64,000 bases of DNA from an uncultured Alphaproteobacteria bacterium. Its GTDB lineage: Bacteria > Pseudomonadota > Alphaproteobacteria > Puniceispirillales > UBA1172. The translations under genes were made by a program, and so were the position numbers. The notes beneath the pieces were generated by a model that saw only the letters and a program-made list of their open reading frames with translations, was not told where the DNA came from and did no database searches. Of the stretch, positions 16,279-27,191 are shown piece by piece. The stretch spans positions 1,763,501-1,827,500 of the forward strand of contig OY288107.1 of assembly GCA_958431225.1 (NCBI GenBank), read 5' to 3'. How positions within the stretch are numbered: the first letter of the stretch is position 1; every line of letters begins with the position of its first letter.

Positions 16279-18840
16279 ATGACTAGCAAATCAAATGGTG
16301 AGGATTCTGAAATGGACTTTTCAACATTAGGATCTATCACTCAAAAAACATTGCCAACGCATCCGGTAGAAATTTTTGAAAGTTTGCCAAGTTTACCAAA
16401 TACTCCGAATGACCTTTGGAGGGGGCAAGCAGAGGCACTTGAAAATTGGCATCAATGTCGAACAAAGAGTGATGTTCTTATGGCTCTAAATACAGGTGCT
16501 GGAAAAACAATTGTCGGTCTACTCATAGCTCAAAGTTTGGTCAATGAAGGGCATAAAAATGTTCTTTATATTTGCTCAACAATCGATCTTGTGAAACAAA
16601 CTTCTGAAGAAGCAACTCGCATAGGTCTGGAGCATACAGTAAGAGTAAAACAAGAATTTAACAACACTCGATTTGAGTTAGAACAAGGGTTTTGCATCAC
16701 AAACTATCATGCTCTGTTTAATGGCCATAGTAGCCTCAGAAAAAACCATTTTCCACAAGCTATTGTCTTTGATGACGCTCATGTTGCTGAAAGTATTTTA
16801 AGAGGTTCCTACACAATTAGCATTGATAGTGCAGAAAAAACCGAGCTATTCAATGAAATTTCTCAATTATTCTATTCGCACTTTGATGAATTAGGGATAG
16901 CGGAGCAGTTTAAAGACAGTATAAGCAAGGAACGCCATGTATCAGCTTTTGTTGCGCCTAGAGGGCTACAAAACAATAAATCTCAACTTTTGCAAGTATT
17001 TCATAAATATGATCTTTCGCAGGATAAAGACTTAACTTATCCATTTGAGCACCTTAAGGGTCACATCGAATCTTGTGCGGCTATTTTTAGACATGGTGTT
17101 TTTGAGTTGTCTCCACCCTTTTTGCCGTCTCGTGCGATGGAAATTTTTCATGACCAAATAAAGAGAGTCTATCTATCTGCTACATTGAAATCAAAAACAG
17201 AATTTATTAGGGCTTTCGGGAGAATGCCAGAAGAAACGATTGAACCTTTAAATGATGCGGGGAATGGAGAAAGACTTATCATAAGAAGCATGGAGATGGA
17301 AGGAAATTTTTCGACAAATTTTGTCAAAGATTTATCCGCTTCTAAAAAAGTGGTGATTGCTGTTCCAAATTATTTAGAATCTGAAAAATGGTCTAAGGTG
17401 GCTAAAGTGCCTAACCGAGATAATTTCTCAGAAAGATTAGATAGATTCAGAGCATCTGAATCTGGTGCTTTTGTTTTGGTTTCAAGGGTTGATGGCATAG
17501 ACCTGCCACACGACACTTGCAGATTAATGGTAATTGAAGATTTGCCAAGAGGAACATCATTGCTTGAGCGTTATCAATGGGACGATCTAAAGATGGAAAA
17601 TGTGCATGCCTCAAGGATAGCCAATAGGTTAGCACAATTATTCGGGCGCATTAATAGAGGTAGAAATGATTACGGCGTGTTTTTGCTAGAAGGGCATGGA
17701 TTGAATATATGGTTGGGCAAAGATCGTAATGTGGCTCTGTTGCCACCTTTACTGCAAAAACAAATTCTTTTAGGGAAAGTCGTCCAAGAAGGAAGGGTTA
17801 AGACTAGTGAGAACGTTGTGGGCGCTATTGAAGCCGTTTTATCACGAAGTGAAAGCTGGCTTAATTATTATAAAAGTAACATTAAGTTGGGTGAATTAGA
17901 TCAAGAACAAGTTAATAGAGTTGCGGATTCTGAAGCGTCTCTAGAAGAGGCGGCTATTTCTGAAGCTAAATATGCAGCTCATATATGGGATAAAGAATAT
18001 GCAAAGGCGCGTATAGAAATTGAGAAGTCGTCTGTTAAAATAGCCCCCATAGACACACGACTTTCTGGTTGGCATAGTGTTTGGTTGGGAGCTGTGTATG
18101 ATCTAGAAAATGACAATGAAAGTGCTGAAAAAGCATATAGCATTGCGAGAGAACGTCTTGGTAGAGTGATTCATTTACCCAAAAAAAGCATAAAAAGTGA
18201 TGTTCTTGGGAAAGTGGAGCAAAGGAATAATTTTTATGCATCTGTAAAAAATTATTTTTGGGATGCTGGGGGAGACAAATCCGGGATAGATAAATCTAGA
18301 CAAGCAATCAATCAGGCTAGGGTGTTATTAGATGGAATAAAAACTCCTAGCGCAAATCAAGCGGAAGAATCTGTTCGTTTTTTGGGACAAATTTTGGGAT
18401 TTCAGTCCACAAGACCCGATAATGATTTGCATAAAGGCCCTGATGTTCTTTGGGTTAATGATGATACGGGCGAAGCTTTGGCTTTTGAGTTGAAAACAAA
18501 TAAGCAAATTCCGACAACATACAGTAAAAGTGATATTGGCCAAGGGCATAACCATATTGCTTGGTTCAAGGAACAAGAAGAATACGACAAACACACCTTG
18601 ATTGGACTTGTGTATGTAGGACCGGAAATAGGAAGGGTGGGAGATCAAGCTAGTCAATCAGATACTATGTATTTCACTGATGTAGATAAAATTTATTCAG
18701 TAATGGGGGAGGTGACGGCACTACTATCCGATCTTTTACAATTGCTACCAGTGCAAAGAAGCGCTGAGATGCAATCAAAAAGCCAAGAAGAAAAATGGGA
18801 AATGCGTTCCATTTTTTCTAGGTTAATACCTAGTCAGTAA
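16279..18840 (+). CDS. DEAD-like helicase with C-terminal PD-(D/E)xK-like nuclease domain
   Basis: 853 residues from the ATG at 16279, preferred over a GTG at 16213 because AAAGGG precedes it. LNTGAGKTIVGL (about residues 69-80) is Walker A and VFDDAH (about 162-167) a variant DEAD box. The second RecA-like domain has VYLSATL and LAQLFGRINRG. About residue 720 onwards, GPDVLW and then AFELKTNK make a GPD...ExK motif of restriction-like nucleases. A long helical region with a TPR-like stretch lies between. It is AT-rich and alone, so it is probably a single-gene defence factor with helicase and nuclease parts. I cannot assign it to a named system. Confidence 0.7.
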   Translation: MTSKSNGEDSEMDFSTLGSITQKTLPTHPVEIFESLPSLPNTPNDLWRGQAEALENWHQCRTKSDVLMALNTGAGKTIVGLLIAQSLVNEGHKNVLYICSTIDLVKQTSEEATRIGLEHTVRVKQEFNNTRFELEQGFCITNYHALFNGHSSLRKNHFPQAIVFDDAHVAESILRGSYTISIDSAEKTELFNEISQLFYSHFDELGIAEQFKDSISKERHVSAFVAPRGLQNNKSQLLQVFHKYDLSQDKDLTYPFEHLKGHIESCAAIFRHGVFELSPPFLPSRAMEIFHDQIKRVYLSATLKSKTEFIRAFGRMPEETIEPLNDAGNGERLIIRSMEMEGNFSTNFVKDLSASKKVVIAVPNYLESEKWSKVAKVPNRDNFSERLDRFRASESGAFVLVSRVDGIDLPHDTCRLMVIEDLPRGTSLLERYQWDDLKMENVHASRIANRLAQLFGRINRGRNDYGVFLLEGHGLNIWLGKDRNVALLPPLLQKQILLGKVVQEGRVKTSENVVGAIEAVLSRSESWLNYYKSNIKLGELDQEQVNRVADSEASLEEAAISEAKYAAHIWDKEYAKARIEIEKSSVKIAPIDTRLSGWHSVWLGAVYDLENDNESAEKAYSIARERLGRVIHLPKKSIKSDVLGKVEQRNNFYASVKNYFWDAGGDKSGIDKSRQAINQARVLLDGIKTPSANQAEESVRFLGQILGFQSTRPDNDLHKGPDVLWVNDDTGEALAFELKTNKQIPTTYSKSDIGQGHNHIAWFKEQEEYDKHTLIGLVYVGPEIGRVGDQASQSDTMYFTDVDKIYSVMGEVTALLSDLLQLLPVQRSAEMQSKSQEEKWEMRSIFSRLIPSQ

Positions 18841-18935
18841 AATGTCTGATTCAGTAATTTATGGTGCGGCGGTTGCAACAAAACCCAATCCAACATATCA
18901 TAGACATCTCACCCAACAGCAAGCAAACCACCACA

Positions 18936-20246
18936 ATGAACAAAAAAACCCAAACACTCCACCTAAACCAACTAAACTACCGCCTATTGATAGCGGTTGT
19001 TTTCACGCTACTGGTGCCGACGCTATACAACACTTTCAGAATATACCTAATCGGCGACATCCCTAGCGAATGGGGTTTCAACATCGCATCGCAAATAGCA
19101 TGGCTAAATATCATCTACGAGGTGCTACAAGAAGCCATCATCCTACCGCTATTTTTCGTGCTAGGCCCGCTAGTCGCGCATACTCGGTTTTTTCGCCAAA
19201 AAATCATGCACGGGCTGATTACCATAACCGCGCTATACACGCTCATTGCGCTGTTTATATGGGTGTCCGCCGGTCATTTGGTGCATTTTTTGAATCAGTC
19301 GCCGGGGCTGATTGCGGAAACAATCCAATATATTCGCCTCGAAACCATAGCCATTCCCTTGCGCGTAATAACCGATATTGCCCTCATTGCCTTAATTGCG
19401 CTGTCGGCAAAATCTAGGATATATTTATTCTTATTATTACAATTACTGGTGCGCGTGGTTTTTGATTATGCCTTTATCAATGAAGGCGCGCTAGGTTGGG
19501 GCGTCATCGGGATTGCTTATTCCACCATCTGCATCAACGTGGTGACGGCGCTAGCAGGCATATTCATCCTATTTCAAACCTTGCGCGCGCCCGACCAAAC
19601 GCAATCCGCGCCATCCGAGAATATCAGCTGGCGCAAGTGGCTCCGAGTGTCGGTGCTGTCCGGCGCGGAGAGTGGCGTGCGGAATATTGCTTTTGTCATT
19701 ATGGTGTTGAAAATGGCTAATGAAATTGGCGAACAAGGCACGTTGTGGATTACTAATGGCTTCATCTGGGGCTGGCTTTTGCTGCCGATTTTGGCGTTGG
19801 GAACATTGATTAAACAAGATGTTAGCACGCATGGAGGTGTGATTGGCGACCGTTTTAAGGGCTATTTTTCACTGTCGCTGGTGGTTTGTTTAGTATGGAT
19901 TCTCACCATCCCAATTTGGGGCTGGTTTATTCAAAACATAATGGGCATTGATGATTACAATGCCATTGTTTCCCTAGCCTTGCTGTTCCTGCCGTTCTAT
20001 ATCATTTTCGCGTTCAACAACATCCTAGACAGCTATTTCTACGGCATGGGACGCACAGATTTGATGCTGTATCAAAGCCTCGTTGTGAATTGCGGGTATT
20101 ATGTCATCGCGTTCATATTATACGTGCAGGGCGTATTCGTGCCGAGCCTACAAGCAATCGCACTACTTTTCGGCTTTGGCATCGTGCTAGATATGCTGAC
20201 AACTATGGCGTTATTTCGCTTCGTGAGGTATCCGTTGAAGAGGTGA
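18936..20246 (+). CDS. MATE-family efflux transporter
   Basis: 436 residues from the ATG at 18936; an upstream frame from 18861 is open but reads as non-protein. Hydrophobicity gives about twelve membrane segments, arranged as two six-helix bundles with the family features TLYNTFRIYLIGD in helix 1 and FNNILDSYFYGMGRTDLM before the last helices. MATE proteins export drugs or metabolites using sodium or proton gradients. The last 93 bases of the gene recur at 22.3 and 31.8 kb as fragments that bracket defence genes, so the 3' end of this gene seems to be an integration or recombination hotspot; the gene itself is intact. Confidence 0.85.
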   Translation: MNKKTQTLHLNQLNYRLLIAVVFTLLVPTLYNTFRIYLIGDIPSEWGFNIASQIAWLNIIYEVLQEAIILPLFFVLGPLVAHTRFFRQKIMHGLITITALYTLIALFIWVSAGHLVHFLNQSPGLIAETIQYIRLETIAIPLRVITDIALIALIALSAKSRIYLFLLLQLLVRVVFDYAFINEGALGWGVIGIAYSTICINVVTALAGIFILFQTLRAPDQTQSAPSENISWRKWLRVSVLSGAESGVRNIAFVIMVLKMANEIGEQGTLWITNGFIWGWLLLPILALGTLIKQDVSTHGGVIGDRFKGYFSLSLVVCLVWILTIPIWGWFIQNIMGIDDYNAIVSLALLFLPFYIIFAFNNILDSYFYGMGRTDLMLYQSLVVNCGYYVIAFILYVQGVFVPSLQAIALLFGFGIVLDMLTTMALFRFVRYPLKR

Positions 20247-20365
20247 AGGTGTGGCGCGCCGGCAACCATTTTGCTGACGCCAGCAAAATGGTCTAGGCGT
20301 AGCGTTCTGCCCTGCCCCCCCATGCACAATCCGAATCCCCAGCCTATCCCAAACCGCATCAAAAT
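20151..20365 (+). repeat. Repeat copy A: MATE 3' end, palindrome and about 75 bases beyond
   Basis: This 215-base stretch is matched by 31801-32017 with few differences. It consists of the last codons of the MATE gene, a 28-base near-palindrome (20265-20292, ACCATTTTGCTGACG and its complement with one mismatch) and a GC-rich tail ending near CCGCATCAAAAT. The two copies are direct repeats around the GmrSD-like gene and the type I R-M operon. Confidence 0.75.
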
Positions 20366-20488
20366 ACAAAACAATCGCATTTTTGCAATTTTGTGCGTTT
20401 TTGTATAGTGCCATATCAATTGCCGTGATATGTTCCGATCTCATTAACTCAGAATCAATTTACAACGGTTCATAAGGGGAGGCGGTAC

Positions 20489-22216
20489 ATGAATGCCAAA
20501 GACAGCTATCTTTTAGAATTTGTTCGCGGCGTCTCGCAGTTCGTCATTCCGATTTACCAGCGGAAATACTCTTGGGAGCGTATTCAGTGCGAACAGCTTT
20601 GGAACGATGTGTTGCGAGCTGGCAAAGCGGATACCGCTGGTGGTCATTTCATTGGTTCGATTGTCTATGTAGCTGATGATGAAACGCATGATACCCCTTG
20701 GCTGGTTATTGACGGACAACAGCGATTGACAACACTGACGCTACTGATTGTTGCGCTGTCCCGCGCCTTGGGCGATCAGGAGCCAATGAACGGCTTTTCG
20801 AAGAAAAAACTGGAGAATGAATACCTTATCAATGCCTCCAAATCTGGCGACAAGCACAGAAAACTGGTCTTGTCCGAGACGGATAGCGATACCCTTTTTG
20901 CGGTGATCGACGACAGGGATTTGCCGGATAATTGCTCCCGCCGAATTAAAGATAACTTCTTGTATTTCCAAGAGTGCATAAAAAGTGAGGCGGACGACCT
21001 GCAAACGGTATGTCGCGGATTGGCAAAATTGCTTGTTGTTTATGTCGCCCTATCGCGGAAAGACGACAACCCGCAGCTTATCTTCGAAAGCATGAACTCA
21101 ACCGGGCGAGAGTTGAGCCAAGCCGACCTCATCCGCAACTTCATTTTGATGGGATTAGAGACGGATATTCAAACGCAGCTCTATAACCAGCACTGGCACC
21201 CGATGGAGCAGGCGTTTGGGCAGAAATTTTACGACAGTCATTTTGATCGTTTTATGCGGCATTACCTGACCGTGAAGACAGGCGATATCCCGAAGGTTAA
21301 TGACGTCTATACGGCTTTCAAGACGTATGCCCGATCTGAAAGCATTGCTACATTGGGCATCGAGGCACTGGTCAAGGATATTCGCCAGTATTCAAAGTTT
21401 TACTGCTCAATGGCCTTGGGCAAAGAGGCAAACGCTAAACTGAAAGCGGCCTTCCACGATTTGAGCGAACTTCGTGTCGATGTTGCTTATCCGCTCTTGC
21501 TAGAGTTGTATGCAGACTTCGATAGCGACGAACTGAATCATGATGACTTTCTCGTCGCCGTCCGCTTGATTGAATCATACGTTTTCCGACGTGCGGTGTG
21601 TTCGATACCCACAAATTCGCTGAACAAGACTTTCGCGACGTTTGGTCGAGCCTTGAAGAAGGATCGCTATCTGGAAAGCATCATGGCTCATTTCTTGCTG
21701 ATGCAGACCTATCGCAGCTTCCCATCGGATGAAGATTTTAGCGAACATATCAAGGTTCGGGATCTCTACAACTTCCGTAGCCGTAGATATTGGCTGCTCC
21801 GGTTCGAAAACTTTGGTCGCAAAGAACGAGTGCCAGTCGATGAATATACCATTGAACACATCATGCCGCAAAATGAAGACCTCACCCCTGCATGGAAGCA
21901 AGCCATTGGCGATGATTGGAAGCGTGTACACGAGAAATATCTGCACACACTCGGTAACCTGACACTGACCGGCTACAACTCCGAATACAGCAACCGTCCA
22001 TTCAAGGAAAAAAGAGATATGGAGGGCGGGTTCGGGCAGAGTCCCCTTAAGGTCAATGCCGGGTTGGGTGAGTTGGAAGAATGGACAGAAGCGACTATCG
22101 TTGAACGCGCAGACAACTTGGCTAAAAGGGCCTGCGATGTTTGGCGGTTCCCCGATATCGACGCGGACGTATTGGATGCCTATCGTTCTGAAGAGGCTAA
22201 TGAGGGCGACATATGA
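20489..22216 (+). CDS. DUF262/DUF1524 protein, GmrSD-like type IV restriction enzyme
   Basis: 575 residues. Near the N-terminus, FVIPIYQRKYSWE (about 18-30) and VIDGQQRLTTLT (about 72-83) are the DUF262 nucleotide-binding motifs. In the last quarter YTIEHIMPQN (about 452-461) and LGNLTLTGYNSEYSN form the DUF1524 His-Asn nuclease site. The fused GmrS-GmrD arrangement cuts foreign DNA, often with modified cytosines, using NTP. GGGGAGGC precedes the ATG. It is a single-gene defence unit lying exactly between two copies of the MATE 3' end, which suggests insertion as one module. All key motifs are intact. Confidence 0.88.
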   Translation: MNAKDSYLLEFVRGVSQFVIPIYQRKYSWERIQCEQLWNDVLRAGKADTAGGHFIGSIVYVADDETHDTPWLVIDGQQRLTTLTLLIVALSRALGDQEPMNGFSKKKLENEYLINASKSGDKHRKLVLSETDSDTLFAVIDDRDLPDNCSRRIKDNFLYFQECIKSEADDLQTVCRGLAKLLVVYVALSRKDDNPQLIFESMNSTGRELSQADLIRNFILMGLETDIQTQLYNQHWHPMEQAFGQKFYDSHFDRFMRHYLTVKTGDIPKVNDVYTAFKTYARSESIATLGIEALVKDIRQYSKFYCSMALGKEANAKLKAAFHDLSELRVDVAYPLLLELYADFDSDELNHDDFLVAVRLIESYVFRRAVCSIPTNSLNKTFATFGRALKKDRYLESIMAHFLLMQTYRSFPSDEDFSEHIKVRDLYNFRSRRYWLLRFENFGRKERVPVDEYTIEHIMPQNEDLTPAWKQAIGDDWKRVHEKYLHTLGNLTLTGYNSEYSNRPFKEKRDMEGGFGQSPLKVNAGLGELEEWTEATIVERADNLAKRACDVWRFPDIDADVLDAYRSEEANEGDI

Positions 22217-22244
22217 GCCAGTTTTCATTTCTCCAGGGCGAATT

Positions 22245-22397
22245 TGCGGTTATTATGTCAACGCATTCATATTGTACGTGCAGGGCATATTCGTGCCGAG
22301 ATTACAGGCAATAGCACTGCTTTTCGGCTTTGGTATTGTGCTAGATATGCTGACGATGATTGCACTATTTCGCCTCGTTAAATGCCCGTTGAAATAG
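22245..22397 (+). pseudogene. Repeat copy B: relic of the MATE 3' end
   Basis: The frame encodes 50 residues (CGYYVNAFILYVQG ... LFRLVKCPLK, stop) that match the last 50 residues of the intact MATE protein with few changes. There is no start, and the match begins just after the GmrSD-like stop. The copy is more diverged in DNA than copies A and C and lacks the palindrome. Confidence 0.8.
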
Positions 22398-22524
22398 TTC
22401 TACCTCTATCAACCTTCTGTGGTTTCTTTGGCAAAAAACCAGCTTCCAGCAATCCTGCGCTACAATTGACGCAGGATTGGCTTATCAGTATTCATCGCCA
22501 TGCGGGTGTTATCTTTGCATTGTA

Positions 22525-23250
22525 TTAGTATTGCCAGTTTTCATGAGCAAGAGGGAGGCTGTTTAGCTCGTCTCTAAATGTGCGCCATTGCGGCATGATG
22601 CGATCCATATGATCTACGAAGTTGTCATTGTGTGTGCGTTCAAGAAAATGAACCATTTCATGGACAACGATGTATTCAAGGCAATTAGTTGGTTTTTTGA
22701 TAAGCTCTAAGTTGAGCCATATCCTCTTGTGCGCAGGATTGCAACTTCCCCATTTTGTCTTCATCCTCTTAATCCCAAAAGAGCCCACCTGCAGTCCAGA
22801 TTTGATTTCCCACCTTCTAACAATGTCGGGGAGAATTCTTTTCATTTCCTTGCGATACCAGTCAGTCAATAGCTTTTCGCGTTCTTCGATTCCTGTGTCC
22901 TCATTGATATTCAAAACCAGCTTTTTTTTATTTTTAATTTCAACGAAGGGACGTTTTTCAGTAGGGGTAATATCTAATAAATATCTGCGCCCAAGGTAGT
23001 AATGACTTTCCCCAGTGACTAACTCTCGTACACTCTGTCTCGGTTGATCCTGAAAAAGTCTTATCTGGCGTTTGATCCAGCTGAATTTTGATATAATTGC
23101 CAGCCTTACGGCTTCATCATCGATAATTTCTGGAACCGCGATCCTAACCCATCCATCAGGTGGGTATACCGCCAAGTGAAGGTTTTTAATTTTCTTCCGA
23201 ATAACCGTCACGGGCAATTCATTTACAATAATTGTGTTCTCACCGGTATT
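22525..23250 (-). CDS. YgjP-like zinc metallopeptidase
   Basis: About 241 residues. VVHEMVHFLERTHN (about residues 197-210) has the HExxH zinc site and the later His of YgjP/SprT-like proteins, and KTKWGSCNP is the family block before it. An ATG at 23301 would give 258 residues with a 62-base overlap into hsdR; I prefer the GTG at 23250, which has GAGG at the right distance and overlaps hsdR by 11 bases. The gene is the last of the type I R-M operon. YgjP-like genes often ride with type I systems; a role in turnover or control of restriction is possible but unproven. Confidence 0.8.
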   Translation of the reverse strand, partial: NTGENTIIVNELPVTVIRKKIKNLHLAVYPPDGWVRIAVPEIIDDEAVRLAIISKFSWIKRQIRLFQDQPRQSVRELVTGESHYYLGRRYLLDITPTEKRPFVEIKNKKKLVLNINEDTGIEEREKLLTDWYRKEMKRILPDIVRRWEIKSGLQVGSFGIKRMKTKWGSCNPAHKRIWLNLELIKKPTNCLEYIVVHEMVHFLERTHNDNFVDHMDRIMPQWRTFRDELNSLPLAHENWQY

Positions 23251-26200
23251 CACTTTGATGCCTCGCCAGTTCAAGTATTTGCTTCGCGTCATAACCATCA
23301 TAGCCAGTAGTTTTCAGAACACCATCAATAGCCCGTTCTATCTCAAGCTCTTTGAAACTATGGCCACACCAGTCATCTTTTTTAGTTTCCCTAATTATTC
23401 TATCTATTGCGAGAGCAAGATTTTCATCTTCTCCTAAATTATCATAGAGCGCTCTTTTTGCATCTGAATTTAATGATTTTGGATAAGAACTATTCGTTCC
23501 CGTGCGCAATACCTTGCCTGACAGATCAATAATTTTTTCCAAGTAATCCTTATATTCGAGTGCCTGCTCCTTGCGTTCCCGAATGCGCGCATCCAGCAGT
23601 TCAGACATTCTTTCATAGTATTTTGGATTGACTGGTTGCTTTTCAATGACAACGCTTCGAATGTTGTTTTCAATAGTTTCTGCAACAGCATCTTCGTTAT
23701 TGCGGATTCCCTTTGGCAACTCTTTGATTGCATCTTCTCCACGTTCAACAATAAGCTGGATAAGGCTAAGGTCATCAAAGGCTGATATTTTTTGGCTTTC
23801 TTCCGCTTGAATATATGAATCAATAAGATGGCGCATTGCTGGCTCGTAGAGCTTTGTATCGATATAGTCGCCGCTTGCCAGTTTGACTTCCATTCGCACA
23901 GTTTCATAACGCTGAGTCTCAGCTTTTATAGCTTGAATTTCTTTTTGGGAATATCCTGCTTCAGCCATTTCATTAGCCAACGCAGCATAAGCACGAATAA
24001 AAGAACTACTTGCCTTGTATAAGGCGAGCCTACGTGGCTCGTTGACTTTCAGAACGTCCTTGTCAGATGGATCTTCTGCACAGAAATATCGAATGTAAGC
24101 AATGGTGTCTTTTGGTGGAGCGACATTCTCACAAAGAGCTTTTATTGTTTCGCGTGTTTCATCCAAGTGCTCTTTGGCTTTGGTTAAACGGTTTTTGAGC
24201 AATCCGATAACGTCCTCTTTATCGTATTTATCAAATGCGCCAGTGGTATAAGTGGTATAGTCTTCAATTGAGCTTTCCAAACTTTTGAACAGATCCTTGT
24301 AGTCAATGACGTATCCATATTCTTTATTTTCACCATGCAGGCGGTTAATGCGACAAATAGCCTGAAAAAGGCCATGGTCTTGCATCTTTTTATCGATGTA
24401 GAGATATGTTGCAGGCGGTGCATCAAAGCCTGTCAGCAGTTTATCAACGACGATAAGCAACCGCATCTGACCGGGTTCGTTAACAAATTTTTCTTTCACT
24501 TTCTTTTCAAATTCTCCCGCACGTTTGACTGCTTGCTCTTCAGATTGACCAAAAAAATCGGCAAGCATTTTTTGGTAAATATTATGTTTGTGAATTTTTT
24601 CCGTGGAACCTTCGCCGCTTTCCTCATCTTTGATGCCTTGAGGCGAAGGCTTATATGAGGTAATTATGGCACATTTGCGAGCAAGGTCAGTCTTATCAAA
24701 GAGTTCATAGAATTTACAAGCATTATAAATACTATCTGAAACCAGCATGGCATTACCGCCCTCATTAGCAAGGTGTTCTTTTGTTTCCATGTCGAGCAGA
24801 ATATCGCTTACAATTTTTTCCAGTCGCGACTGAGAACTAAAGACTTTTTTCATGGTTCCCCATTTTTGCTTCAACTGTGCCCGAGCGGAGTCATTGAGAC
24901 CTCTTGTTTTTGCGTCAAACCATAAATCTATCTTATCCTGAGATGTTATGTTCTGGTCAATGTCGCGTGCTTCATATCGCAAGTCCAGAATGGTACCATC
25001 TTTAACGGCTTCATCAAATTTGTACGTGTGGATGTAAGGGCCAAAGATCTCAAGACTACTCTGCTTGTCAGCCTTGAGTAGCGGCGTTCCTGTGAAGCCG
25101 ATGAATAAAGCGTTGGGCAGGATCTTTTTCATAGCAGCATGAAGCTTGCCTGATTGTGTGCGATGACACTCATCTATGAAAACATAAATATCACCCTTTG
25201 CCTTGAAGTCGGATTTCATATTTTTTTCAATATTTGCTAGGAAGTTATCGATGTCTTTATCTGATGAATCATCACTATCTGAGCCGCCAAATTTATGAAT
25301 AAGAGAGCAAATCAACGATTCATGGGTGTTATTAAGGGTATTAATAAGATTAGCGGCACTGGTGGTTCGATGAATATCCTCATCAACGCCTTTATATACT
25401 TTTTCAATCTGATCATCCAGCTCGCTTCGGTCAGTAATAATGAGTACGCGGGATTTTTTTAAGTTCTCACGTATCCATTTTGTTAGCCACACCATAGTCA
25501 AGCTTTTACCGGAACCTTGTGTGTGCCAGATGATGCCGCCTTCACGGCGATAGATGTGCTTCTGCGCTTCTTTAACGCCGAAATATTGGTTTGGTCGGCA
25601 GATCTTTTTTACACCAGCATCAAAGACGATGAAATCATGGATCAACTCAAGCAATCGTTTTTTCTCACATATAAGGGACAAGTGGCGATCTAGTATATAA
25701 TCGCCAATGCCACCCTCTTCCTTCCATTCCAGATAATATCTCTCGCCAGTTTCAATGGTTCCATAGCGCAATCCTTGCGTGTCATTGCCAGCCATCACAA
25801 GCTGCATGGTGGTGAAGAACGAACCGATAAATTCCTTTCTCTGGTTAAGTAGGTTTTGCCGTATGCCTTCGGTCAGTCCGATGGTGGAGCGCTTTAACTC
25901 AATTACGCCGATGGCTATGCCATTTATGTAAAGAATGATATCCGGGCGTTTGGTTTGTCTTCCCTTTACTGTGACTTCTTCGGCGATGGCAAAGTGATTT
26001 TTATTGGGGTTCTCCCAATCAATGAGCCAAACGGTTTTGTTCTTTTCGCCAGCATTTTCTTTAACCTTAACGCCGTAACGTAGTAGGTGATAAACATCCT
26101 TATTGGCATCATAGAGATTGCGTCCATCACCCAGCGCTGCCGCTTGTTCCAGTTCACGCGAGGCGCGTTCAATTAGTTTGCCGCTGTAACCTCGTTTTTT

Positions 26201-26350
26201 CAGAAATGCTTTAAGCAGGTCCGTCTCAATATTTTTATTATCAGCATAGCCTTCCCGGTTATCCAGATATTCGTATCCAAGCTGATCTTTGAATAGATCG
26301 ATGATACGGTTTTGCGTGACGCGCTCTTTGGCTCCAACTTTACTCATCAT
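23240..26350 (-). CDS. hsdR: Type I restriction enzyme R subunit
   Basis: 1036 residues from the ATG at 26350, which overlaps the dinD end; an earlier frame start at 26467 lies within dinD and is less likely. KRPDIILY and, about 15 residues later, VIELKR (about 135-155) form the PD-(D/E)xK nuclease; [11 protein letters not shown] (about 278-288) is Walker [10 protein letters not shown] (about 395) the DEAD-box variant and FTGTPL motif III. HsdR pumps DNA through the bound enzyme and cuts when translocation stalls. With hsdM and hsdS upstream it completes the operon. The gene is long but within the family range and appears intact. Confidence 0.92.
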   Translation of the reverse strand: MMSKVGAKERVTQNRIIDLFKDQLGYEYLDNREGYADNKNIETDLLKAFLKKRGYSGKLIERASRELEQAAALGDGRNLYDANKDVYHLLRYGVKVKENAGEKNKTVWLIDWENPNKNHFAIAEEVTVKGRQTKRPDIILYINGIAIGVIELKRSTIGLTEGIRQNLLNQRKEFIGSFFTTMQLVMAGNDTQGLRYGTIETGERYYLEWKEEGGIGDYILDRHLSLICEKKRLLELIHDFIVFDAGVKKICRPNQYFGVKEAQKHIYRREGGIIWHTQGSGKSLTMVWLTKWIRENLKKSRVLIITDRSELDDQIEKVYKGVDEDIHRTTSAANLINTLNNTHESLICSLIHKFGGSDSDDSSDKDIDNFLANIEKNMKSDFKAKGDIYVFIDECHRTQSGKLHAAMKKILPNALFIGFTGTPLLKADKQSSLEIFGPYIHTYKFDEAVKDGTILDLRYEARDIDQNITSQDKIDLWFDAKTRGLNDSARAQLKQKWGTMKKVFSSQSRLEKIVSDILLDMETKEHLANEGGNAMLVSDSIYNACKFYELFDKTDLARKCAIITSYKPSPQGIKDEESGEGSTEKIHKHNIYQKMLADFFGQSEEQAVKRAGEFEKKVKEKFVNEPGQMRLLIVVDKLLTGFDAPPATYLYIDKKMQDHGLFQAICRINRLHGENKEYGYVIDYKDLFKSLESSIEDYTTYTTGAFDKYDKEDVIGLLKNRLTKAKEHLDETRETIKALCENVAPPKDTIAYIRYFCAEDPSDKDVLKVNEPRRLALYKASSSFIRAYAALANEMAEAGYSQKEIQAIKAETQRYETVRMEVKLASGDYIDTKLYEPAMRHLIDSYIQAEESQKISAFDDLSLIQLIVERGEDAIKELPKGIRNNEDAVAETIENNIRSVVIEKQPVNPKYYERMSELLDARIRERKEQALEYKDYLEKIIDLSGKVLRTGTNSSYPKSLNSDAKRALYDNLGEDENLALAIDRIIRETKKDDWCGHSFKELEIERAIDGVLKTTGYDGYDAKQILELARHQSEYR

Positions 26351-27191
26351 TGTCATCCAAACTATCCGGTGATTTAAGTGCCTTTTTCTCTTGCGATGTA
26401 ATGCGGCGCTCAAGTTTTTTGATGTCTTCTTCAGGTAGTAGGGTTTCCGGGCGGATGCCTCGCTCAATTAAAGTTTTACGAACGGCTTGATGGCTAGTGA
26501 CATGCTCGCTTGATATCTGCGTCTCAGTGGTCATATTATTTTTACGCGCATTGTGGATTGTGATTTCAGTGGCAAAGTCTTTTGCTTTAAGGATGATTGT
26601 GGGCGCAAAATCAGCCAATGGGCGGTTATCAGGTACTTGCCACTGGGCTTTCATTTGCTGTGTGCTTTTGCCAAATAAAGCTTGGTCGCCTTTGCTACGA
26701 ATGATGCCAAAATTGCGATCTTGTCCGGTTTGCTCGTATATGACTTCGGAGAGTTCTTTTTCTGTTTGGGTGAGTTTCTTACGAGCAGAGATGCGTTCTT
26801 GCTCAAGAATGCGTTGCTCGATTAGCTCAGCGCGGCGGGTTTGCATGGCAAAATAGGTCTGCGCAAAGGCAATTTGCTCTTTGCGCGGGTCGCCGTTCTG
26901 CGCAATCAGGTAGCAGGCATAGCGGGTGAGCATGACATCATCAATCTCGCGCTTACCACCAGAGCCAAGATCGACCATTTTGCTGACGTCAGCAAAATGG
27001 TCTGAAACCTCGTGCCCGCTTAATTCACAGGCAACTTTAGCTTTGGATATCACCAGAGCAAAATTTCGCCATTGGTCATAACTGAGAAGGTGCTGGAGGT
27101 CACGGGCAAGCCAATACTCAATGCCGCTTTCGGTCTTTTGAGCATGAAGCTCAAAATTGCCTGTTAAGGTTGTGATTAGCTCTTTTTTCAT
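26340..27191 (-). CDS. dinD: DinD-like BRO-N domain protein in a type I R-M operon
   Basis: 283 residues. [18 protein letters not shown] (about 27-44), [20 protein letters not shown] (about 76-95) and IAQNGDPRK are hallmarks of DinD, whose E. coli member inhibits RecA filaments and is SOS-induced. The frame overlaps TIR by four bases and hsdR by eleven, so it is an integral operon gene. dinD-like genes often occur inside type I R-M operons; it may modulate repair or restriction after damage. Codons for residues about 63-73 form a perfect 30-bp palindrome that is also found three times between genes in this window. Confidence 0.88.
   Translation of the reverse strand: MKKELITTLTGNFELHAQKTESGIEYWLARDLQHLLSYDQWRNFALVISKAKVACELSGHEVSDHFADVSKMVDLGSGGKREIDDVMLTRYACYLIAQNGDPRKEQIAFAQTYFAMQTRRAELIEQRILEQERISARKKLTQTEKELSEVIYEQTGQDRNFGIIRSKGDQALFGKSTQQMKAQWQVPDNRPLADFAPTIILKAKDFATEITIHNARKNNMTTETQISSEHVTSHQAVRKTLIERGIRPETLLPEEDIKKLERRITSQEKKALKSPDSLDDNDE
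26973..27002. repeat. Perfect 30-bp palindrome inside dinD
   Basis: GACCATTTTGCTGAC is followed by its exact reverse complement. The same core, CCATTTTGCTGACG plus complement, occurs at 20265-20292, 31915-31942 and 33525-33552 between genes. In dinD it encodes [10 protein letters not shown], a segment of normal length for the family, so it is not an insertion that lengthened the protein. Confidence 0.75.

Noticed and set aside
18861-18935. N-terminal extension of the MATE protein
   Set aside because: Polar, low-complexity residues without an SD; the ATG at 18936 starts at the usual place before helix 1.
26351-26467. 39-residue N-terminal extension of HsdR
   Set aside because: It lies fully inside dinD in another frame, is Lys/Arg-rich in an unnatural way and has no SD.
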